NCBI GenBank assembly: GCA_018296165.2
Contig: JACKQL020000100.1
Location: forward strand, 107,031-171,030
Source: Termitomyces sp. T153
Taxonomy: Eukaryota; Basidiomycota; Agaricomycetes; Agaricales; Lyophyllaceae
DNA: 64,000 bases
Direction: 5' to 3'
Under the pieces are notes generated by a model. That model did not search any database and was not told where the DNA came from. It worked only from the letters and a program-made list of their open reading frames with translations. The stretch's first letter is position 1. Every line of letters begins with the position of its first letter. The position numbers and the translations under genes were made by a program. Shown piece after piece: positions 57,084-64,000 of the stretch.

Positions 57084-57851
57084 TGATACACCGGTCTCAA
57101 CAATGAGATCGGCAGAGGAAAAAGCCTAGTCAAAGTATATTATAAAACAATATACTTTACAAATAAAAACAGCTGAAAACTGTAAGCTGGTGAAAAACGT
57201 TGAAAACTGTAAACGTAAGGCATACCTCAAAGTAAAACCTCCCATGTAAAACCAAGGATGAACCCAAAAGTCAGTCGACAACAGCTGGGAAGCCGGCCAT
57301 CAAATTTTGATGGCAGGGGCCAAGAATTGATCTCAGCTAACAATCCAAGTTTCCCCTCAATCCAGGGCTAGCCCCTCCCTTCTCTGACCAACCAACTTAA
57401 ACTAAACAGCCCTCAAGTCCACATTAATAAGGATCAGCAGGCAGGAGGAGAAGACAAAGGGGGAGGAAAAGAGACAGACAAAAGAGCAGCCTAGGCCTCG
57501 GCATGATCAAATCCGAATTGCTGATGCCAAAAATAAGTGCATGCCAAGGCCCGACCATGCAGCCCAGCCCACCAACTGGTTGACCACACTCCCGGATGAT
57601 GGTGAAAACATGTGGAAAATCCATGGTCCGTGCGCAGACTGAGGGGTATAAAAGGAGAGGATTCTTGAGCCTATTGGACAAGCAAAGTACTAGCTACAGC
57701 TCGGAAATCCCCAGGAAGCGGGTTTCTTAGGCCAATAGACTATTATTTTCTTCAGGCTTAAAATTTATTATATTTTGCTTGAGCCTTGTGATCAGATTTG
57801 ACCCGGTTGAGTTTGTAATCTAAATCAATTAAAAATCTACTTTGTACGACA
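57084..57851 (+). repeat. 5' LTR of gypsy element 3
   Basis: About 768 bp, TGATACACCGG...GTACGACA. Start and end are placed by comparison with the solo LTR 19993..21019 (TGATACAATG...GTACTACA). TATAAAA at 57647..57653. Ends are provisional by some bases because no 3' LTR is available. Confidence 0.65.
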
Positions 57852-58001
57852 CTTTTCGCATCATCTGGAGCCCACCGCGAGGGGCTTTTGTTGCCCAAAA
57901 CTCACTTTTTGGATTTCCTTGAGGAAGTCCAACCCTTGTGAAACATTAGTTTTGCACCACCTGGGTCTTGGCCCAAAACACCTGAAGTTATTGCAACCAA
58001 G

Positions 58002-59473
58002 GTGAAAAACTCTGTTACATTAAGGAAAAGAGAAACTAGGACCAATAGCAGTGGTTCAAAGTCCTTTTTGCCTGACCCTGAAACCTTACTCAGAAAGAGA
58101 AAACTTCAGACTGAGAAAGTAATTTCAAGCTCACTCAAAAAACTGTACCCTACTACTCAACCAGTTTCTACTGCCTCAATTATGGAGCAAAATATCAGAT
58201 ACAGACTACCACTGCCTGACAGCAGGGATGCACCTAAGTTTAAGCACACTGAGCCCTCTGAAGTTTGTTGCTTTTTACAAAGGATGATCTCTCTGTTTGA
58301 GCATGCTGGGATCCAAGGAGATAAAGAAAGGAAAAAGAGAATCTTGGAGTATGTGGATGCTCAGACTGAACAGGAATGGCTGGGCTTTGATTCCTTTGGA
58401 GATGACTATACTTGGTCTGCTTTTGAGAAAGAGATCAAGGAGTCTTATCCAGAAGCAGTGGATGACACAGGTAGTGTTGCAAACCTGAACAGAATCTGCA
58501 GAGAACATGCCAGACTTAGTAGGAATGACACTACAGAATCCATTCTCTCATAAGAAAATTTAGAGCTGAGGCTAAGAAGTTGGCTAATGTCACTGGGAAT
58601 GGGTCTCTGGTAGACAAATTCCTGGGGTGCTTTACACCAGCTTTTGGAGATGTGATTGAGGAGAGGTTGATCAGTAGATATGGCCACTACAAAGACCCTG
58701 CTAGGAATAGGCACAAGGACAACAAGTATGACCTATCAGAAGTGCTGACAGTAGTGGGGACCTTGATATATGGTGCTACTGTAAGGAGCCCTAGAGAGTA
58801 GAAAATAGAAAAGAGGGAAACTAGTAGGGGGGACATTAAGGAGGAGGAAGTGGAGGAGAAAATGGCTCATCTCCAAGATGCTGTGGTTACCATTGGGAAA
58901 CAAATGGGGAGCATCCAGAGCACCATGCAAGCTTTGCAAGCTGGTCAGTTGGACATGCACAATACCTTCTTAAATACCAAAGGAAGCCAGGGTATAAGGA
59001 CAGAAGGGCCTCCTACATTTCCAACTTCTGGGAGAAGTGGTGTTACTTGCTTCTATTGTTGGCAAACTGGACATAGAATCTCAGAGTGTGAAGTCATCAA
59101 GGGAGATGTACAAAAAGGATGGATCATCCTATTGGAAGGGAGAGCCAGACTACCTAATGGTGCTCCTTTACCTAGGGATCCTGCTGGTATATCTCCTCAT
59201 GCTAGACTAGCACAAGTACATGATAAGCAGGTGAATATGTACTTTGGATGGCCAGAAGATGACTCTCCAGAGGCAGTCACTTACTCTACCTATGTAAACT
59301 CTGCTAGGGACACAAGGGATGACATGTTAGAGTGCATTCAATATAAGGAGTCAGACCGCTTGGGAGACTTGGAGAAAGGTTTCAATAAAATGGCTGAGAT
59401 GCTCAGTGTGTTGATCAACACTAGAAACACAGCCAGTCCTGAGGGACAGAAATCTTCCTCTAAGGATTTTTAA
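58002..59473 (+). pseudogene. gag of gypsy element 3, two breaks
   Basis: 58002..58553 encodes the N-terminal and capsid-like part (KFKHTEPSEVCCFLQRMISL, YTWSAFEKEIKESYPEA). A one-base shift near 58550 is needed to continue as IRKFRAEAKKLANVTGNGSL; a TAG at 58799..58801 follows, then 58850..59473 in the same frame with coiled-coil-like MAHLQDAVVTIGKQMGSIQS and a CCHC knuckle (CFYCWQTGHRISEC). The capsid packages the element RNA. The breaks could be real decay or, at the first, an assembly base error. Confidence 0.75.
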
Positions 59474-59481
59474 ATAACTCA

Positions 59482-60510
59482 ATGAAGGCAATCAGGAAAG
59501 AGGCATCTCAACCAGGAGTATCCTCATTGCCAGAGAGAACCCCTGAAAAACCCTGGAAAGAAAAGCTAACTCTGGTGATTCCACCTAGAGTTGCACCAAA
59601 ACTGGACCTACCTTTTGAGAAGGTTCCAGCCCTCAATGAGGGACCAGACTTGCCAGTGCAGGACACTGTTAAAAGTTCCTTAACAGGAACAAAGAGGAAG
59701 GAGTGGGATAGGACCATTGATAAGCTCTGGGAGGCTACTGTACCTTTCAGTACTGGAGAACTGTTAGATGTGGCTCCTGGATTAAGGGAGGCAATGATAC
59801 AAAAATTGACTCTCAAATCAGGGACTCAGTCTAGGAATCCCAATATCCCAAGAGTAGCAGTTCAACAGCAGACTGTAAGGGAGAAGAAACCACCTGACAA
59901 AGTAGATGTCAATGACCTACCAATGGCAACCTATTTCATCGCAGATGGAACACAGGATGATTTGCCTACTGGTGCAGTAGTGCATCAGGATTGTGTAGCC
60001 ACTTACTTGGAAAATATCCCTCCAGGAGAAAAGCCAGTAGTGGTGTATGTGGCAAGAGATTTGCAAGTGTTGAGATCCTTGAACCCCATTGTCAATCAGA
60101 GGGGACAAGTAGAGACAATTCTAGATAGTGGTTCTCAGATAGTCTGTATGGCACTAGATGAGGCACTTCATCTAGGATTGACTTGGGATCCAGACATATG
60201 CTTAAGGATGGAGAGTGCCAACAGTCAAGTGAATACATCAGTTGGTTTAGCCAAAAATGTGCCATTTACTTTTGCTGAAGGCTTCACCATTTATCTACAA
60301 GTGCATATCTTTGTCAAGCCAGCTTATACTGTCTTGTTGGGTTGTCCATTTGACACACTGACAGAGAGCAACATACAAAACCTTCAAGATGGCAGTGCCA
60401 TCATAACTATCAGAGATCCTAATACTGGTTGCTGGACAGCCCTGCCCACTCTTCAAAGAGGGAAGGTGCCAAAGGCAGGTGTTGGAGGAGATAGTGATCC
60501 AAAATTCTAA
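59482..60510 (+). CDS. Protease region of gypsy element 3
   Basis: 342-codon frame. The first 200 residues are linker; the retroviral-type aspartic protease follows with ILDSGSQIVCMALDEAL (active-site DSG) and closing strand YTVLLGCPFDTLTESN. It lies in a different frame from gag, and the next pol segment requires another one-base change just after its end (60505-60510), so it is either translated by frameshifting or already broken. Confidence 0.75.
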   Translation: MKAIRKEASQPGVSSLPERTPEKPWKEKLTLVIPPRVAPKLDLPFEKVPALNEGPDLPVQDTVKSSLTGTKRKEWDRTIDKLWEATVPFSTGELLDVAPGLREAMIQKLTLKSGTQSRNPNIPRVAVQQQTVREKKPPDKVDVNDLPMATYFIADGTQDDLPTGAVVHQDCVATYLENIPPGEKPVVVYVARDLQVLRSLNPIVNQRGQVETILDSGSQIVCMALDEALHLGLTWDPDICLRMESANSQVNTSVGLAKNVPFTFAEGFTIYLQVHIFVKPAYTVLLGCPFDTLTESNIQNLQDGSAIITIRDPNTGCWTALPTLQRGKVPKAGVGGDSDPKF

Positions 60511-60542
60511 ATCTCAATGATCTGGTCAGTGACCAGGGAGAG

Positions 60543-63500
60543 GTGGCAGTGATGTTAGGGGAGAAGGAGAATGGTGAAGTAATGGTGACTGGATACACTA
60601 TAAATCATAGTGGATTCAAGACCCTGGAGTTGAGAGATGTGTATCTGCAGGCCTTTGCTGCAGAGGGAGATATGAGAGGCAGAGATGAGAAGACATTAGC
60701 AGCCTATCTAAATAGGCAGCTGTGTCAGATACCAGAGGAGTTAGAAGAGGTCTTAGTACAGCAGGAAAGCCTAGAGCTAGAAGCAGGTGTGGGGGAAACT
60801 GCACAAGTATTCTCTAAGAAATACAAACCTGTTGCTAGAAAGGTGAAACCTGTACTAGGAACCTCTCCTGAGGAGTTTAGAATTGAAAGGTGTATTACTG
60901 GAGATCCACTAGCAGACATGCCACAGTTGGACGCCCAAACCCACCTAAGTTCAAACCCACAGGGAGGTACACTGCTGAGTGCAAGGAAATCATTGACCAA
61001 GTACATGGTGATGGTTTCTTATGGCCAGAGGAGATGAAGGCAGTACATCATCTAATGATGCTGCAGAATGAGGCTTTTGCATGGGATGATTCTCAAAGAG
61101 GTAGGCTCAAGGAGGAATTCTTCCCTCCTGTAGTAATGCCAGTAATTCCTCACACCCCCTGGGTATTGAAGAACATTCCCATTGCTCCTGGACTCAGAGA
61201 TAAAATCTGCCAGATGATAAAGCAGAAAATTGAGGCAGGAGTATATGAGCCATCCAACTCTTCATACAGATCCCAGTGGTTCACAGTATTGAAGAAGGAT
61301 GGTGAGAGTTTGAGGATAGTTCACAGCTTGGAACCTTTAAATAAAGTAACCATAGCACATTCTGGGTTGCCACCAGCAACTGAAGAGTTGGCTAGTCATT
61401 TTGCTGGCAGAGCTTGTGGAGGAATCTTTGACTTAAATGTGGGATATGATGAGAGAGTGTTGGATGTGAAGTCTAGGGACTATACCACCTTCCAGACACC
61501 CTTTGGTGCTCTAAGGTTGGTAACCCTGCCAATGGGCTGGACAAATTCAGTACCAATCTTTCATGATGACATTACCTTCATCTTGAAAGATGAGATACCT
61601 CATGTAACTTGGCCATATATTGATGATGTGCCAATCAGAGGTCCACCTCATAGGTATGAGTTGCCAGATGGAGGCTATGAAGTTATCCCAGAAAACCCAG
61701 GCATTAGAAGGTTTGTATGGGAACATCTGCAAAGTGTAAACAGAGTGTTACAAAGAATCAAATATGCTGGAGGGACTTTCTCTGGGAAGAAGTCAGTAGT
61801 CTGTGCAGATGAGATTGTAGTAGTTGGACACAGGTGTTCCTATGAGGGACAGAAACCTGAGACCAAGCGGTTGGCCATTGTTATGGGGTGGGGTGATTGC
61901 CAGGACAAGTCAGATGTCAGAGCTTTCCTAGGTACTTGTGGTACCTTTAGGATGTTCATTAAAGACTATGCTAAAGTGGCTGCACCTATCAACAAATTGA
62001 CTCAAAACCACACACCATTTGTTTGGGGTGAGGAACAGCAGTCAGCAATGGCTCAGTTGAAGAAGTTGCTAGCTGAAAGTGCACCTCTAAAACCACTTGA
62101 CTATGAGTCAGGAGGGGCAGTGGTCTTATCAGTAGACACTTCTTGGATGGCAGTGGGCTTTGGAATCTTCCAAGAAGCTCCAGACAATCCTAAGCAACGC
62201 ACTTGTGCTAAGCTAGGATCCATCACCTTGAATGAGAGAGAGGCAAGATTCTCACAACCTAAGAGAGAACTCTATGGTTTGATGAGAGCCTTGCAAGCTA
62301 ATAAGTATTGGCTAGTTGGTTGTAGGAAGCTTGTAGTAGAGACAGATGCCAAGTATTTGAAAGGAATGCTAAGCAATCCTGGAGTAGGACCTAATGCCAC
62401 CATCATGAGATGGATTGAGGATGTACTACTCTATCATTTTACTTTGAGGCATGTGCCAGGAAAGACCTTTAGTGTTGATGGCCTGTCTAGGAGGCTCAAG
62501 CAGCCAGAAGATGAGGAGTACCCACCTGTCAATCCAGAGTTGGTGGACAACCCAAAGACTATGCACTTTGAATATCCAGCAAAAACCAACAATGAACTAG
62601 GATGGGAGGATTGGGAACCCTTAGCACTTGAAGAGTTTGCAGATCAAATTGACACTAGAGGTGGCTATCTACATACAGTAGCCATTGAAGTATCAGATTT
62701 TGAACAAGAACTTGATAGAGCAAGGTCTCAAGAGATGGAACTTAGGAAGGCAGTTCTAAGTCAGCAGCAGACATCTAGAGTAGATCCTGTTGCAGTACTA
62801 TCTCTCTCTCAGCCTCTGTTACCCACAGAAGGTACTGAGGAAGAAAAGGAAGCAGACTTACAAGCCTACTTAGAACATAGGAAGGGTAGCAAGAGTGAAC
62901 AGTGGGATGACTTGCTACCAATTGTACAAAGCTGGCTACAAGACCCAAGCAAAGAACCTGAAGGTTTGAAGGGTTGGGACCCAGACAAGTTCAAGAGGTT
63001 TGCAAGACAGTTCTTCTTTGATCAAAAGGGGAGACTGTACAAGCGCAATCATGAGGCTAGGCATAAGCTAGTAGTCAAGATTGATAAGCAAATGTTCATG
63101 CTTAAATCACCCCATGATGCCTTAGGGCATAGAGGGACTTATGCAACCAAAATGTTAATACAAGAACGATTTTGGTGGCCAGGGATTGATGGAGATGTAC
63201 AGTGGTATGTTGGGACTTGTCACAACTGTCAGATATGTCAGAAGACAGTTGTAAACAGAGCTCCCACAGTAACCTATACACCCTCTATCTTCCAAACAAT
63301 TCACATTGATACCATGCACATGACTCCAGCTTCAAATAGCTGCAAGTATATTGTCCATGGTAGGTGTGCATTGTCTTCATGGATGGAAGGGAGGCCTCTG
63401 CGCAAAGAAAACCATAAAACAATTGGTCAATGGTTGTTTGAGGATGTAATTTGTTGCTGGGGTTGCATTGCAGAGATCATCACTGATAATGCTGGACAAT

Positions 63501-64000
63501 TCAAAAAGGTCACAGCTTGGATAGAGAGTAAATATGGAATCAGAGGCATTGCCATCTCTCCATACAACTCTCAAGCTAATGGCAAAATTGAAAGACCACA
63601 TTGGGATGTCAGGCAGGCTTTATTCAAAGCTTGTGAAGATCGCACTAAATGGTTTTGGTTCTTCTTCCATGTAATGTGGAGTGATCGCATTACTATTCGG
63701 CAGAGATTTGGGTGTTCACCATACTTCATGGTCACTGGAGCTCATCCAACTCTACCTTTGGACTTAGTAGAGGCTACCTGGTTAATAGAATTACCAGAAG
63801 GACCATTATCTACAGAGGAGTTGATTGGGTATTGTGCTAGGGCTTTAGCCAAGCACCACCAGCATGTAGAAGAGATGAGGGAGAGAGTTGGGAAGGACAA
63901 ACTCCAATGGGCCTTGAAGTTTGCAGAAGAGCATAAACACTCTATCAAAGACTTTAATTTCAAGCCTTTGGACTTAGTCTTGGTCAAGAATATGATTACA
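60543..64000 (+). CDS. RT-RNase H-integrase of gypsy element 3 (partial, open at window end)
   Basis: 60543..61037 is a linker segment (LELRDVYLQAFAAEGDMRGR) that needs one shift near 60932 to join the pol frame, which then runs without a stop from about 60935 past 64000. RT: WVLKNIPIAPGLRDKICQMI, FDLNVGYDER, TFQTPFGALRLVTLPMGWTN, YIDDVP (both Asp present). RNase H: SVDTSWMAVGFGIF, QPKRELYGLMRAL, VETDAKYLKG, FSVDGLSRR. Integrase: HDALGHRGTYATKM...CHNCQICQ zinc site, then D in HIDTM, D in IITDNAGQFK and E in NGKIERPHWD, so the DDE triad is complete. It copies and inserts the element's own DNA. Truncated only by the window edge. Confidence 0.85.

Larger units (their letters stand above)
57084..64000 (+). 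mobile_element. Ty3/gypsy element 3, partial (runs off the window)
   Basis: 5' LTR, gag with zinc knuckle, protease, RT, RNase H and integrase in gypsy order; the 3' LTR lies beyond the window. It differs from the chromoviruses: RT box YIDD within TWPYIDDVPIRGP, a lineage common in mushroom genomes. Catalytic residues are intact in RT, RNase H and integrase. A possible tRNA-type primer site starting TGGAGCCCACC lies at about 57863. Best-preserved element in the window although gag has stops and shifts. Confidence 0.9.

Noticed and set aside
57863..57882. Assignment of a specific tRNA to the primer site of gypsy element 3
   Set aside because: TGGAGCCCACC has the right form but I cannot match it to a particular tRNA 3' end without a tRNA set.
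1..64000. CRISPR arrays, rRNA or tRNA genes, bacterial operons
   Set aside because: None seen; the repeats present are LTRs, minisatellites and duplicated gene flanks, and the gene structure is eukaryotic.

Overview
The window is chromosomal DNA of a fungus, most probably a mushroom-forming basidiomycete (Agaricomycetes). The host genes have introns of about 46-66 nt with GT...AG ends. One gene belongs to a seven-membrane-segment family typical of Agaricomycetes. The rest is dominated by LTR retrotransposons and a Helitron of fungal type. Exon boundaries below were worked out by hand from splice signals, frame continuity and family resemblance.

Layout. (1) 1-9.3 kb, left gene-bearing arm: three tandem plus-strand copies of a small secreted protein with DUF5648-type repeats (27-601, 1403-1989, 3511-4076), a possible non-autonomous DNA transposon at 2.16-2.96 kb, then two complete minus-strand genes: a nine-exon seven-TM membrane protein (5864-7348) and an eight-exon aldo-keto reductase (7854-9230). 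(2) 10-52.9 kb, transposon island, strongly depleted in CpG. It holds two decayed chromodomain Ty3/gypsy elements (11312-18721 plus; 19215-28622 minus), solo LTRs of four families (most with target-site duplications), broken BTB, F-box-like and probable P450 genes, a decayed Helitron (coding part 37247-42743) with a companion gene just downstream (42953-44277), and a Ty1/copia element (47709-52854 minus, target duplication ATAAC). (3) 53.0-55.8 kb, right gene-bearing arm: two more copies of the DUF5648 gene on the minus strand (53037-53653, 55157-55762). (4) 57.1-64.0 kb: a third, much better preserved gypsy element running off the right edge, with its pol frame still open at the last base.

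How it fits together. The five DUF5648 genes share architecture (signal peptide, one short intron at the same place, three repeats) and the two right-hand copies also share promoter and 3' flanking sequence, so this is a locally duplicated secreted-protein family now split by about 49 kb of nested transposons. The insertions are ordered by nesting: a 477-bp solo LTR sits inside the 5' LTR of the first chromovirus, and three solo LTRs sit inside the second. The copia LTR pair shows the decay process directly: all 18 or so CpG sites of the right LTR are TpG or CpA in the left one.

Main points for a second look: both chromoviruses carry an 11-nt LTR sequence exactly complementary to the site just inside the 5' LTR, the signature of Tf1-type self-primed reverse transcription; and the Helitron is followed by a TATA-preceded gene whose two halves look like beta-rich, possibly OB-fold, segments ending in a basic nuclear-localisation motif.
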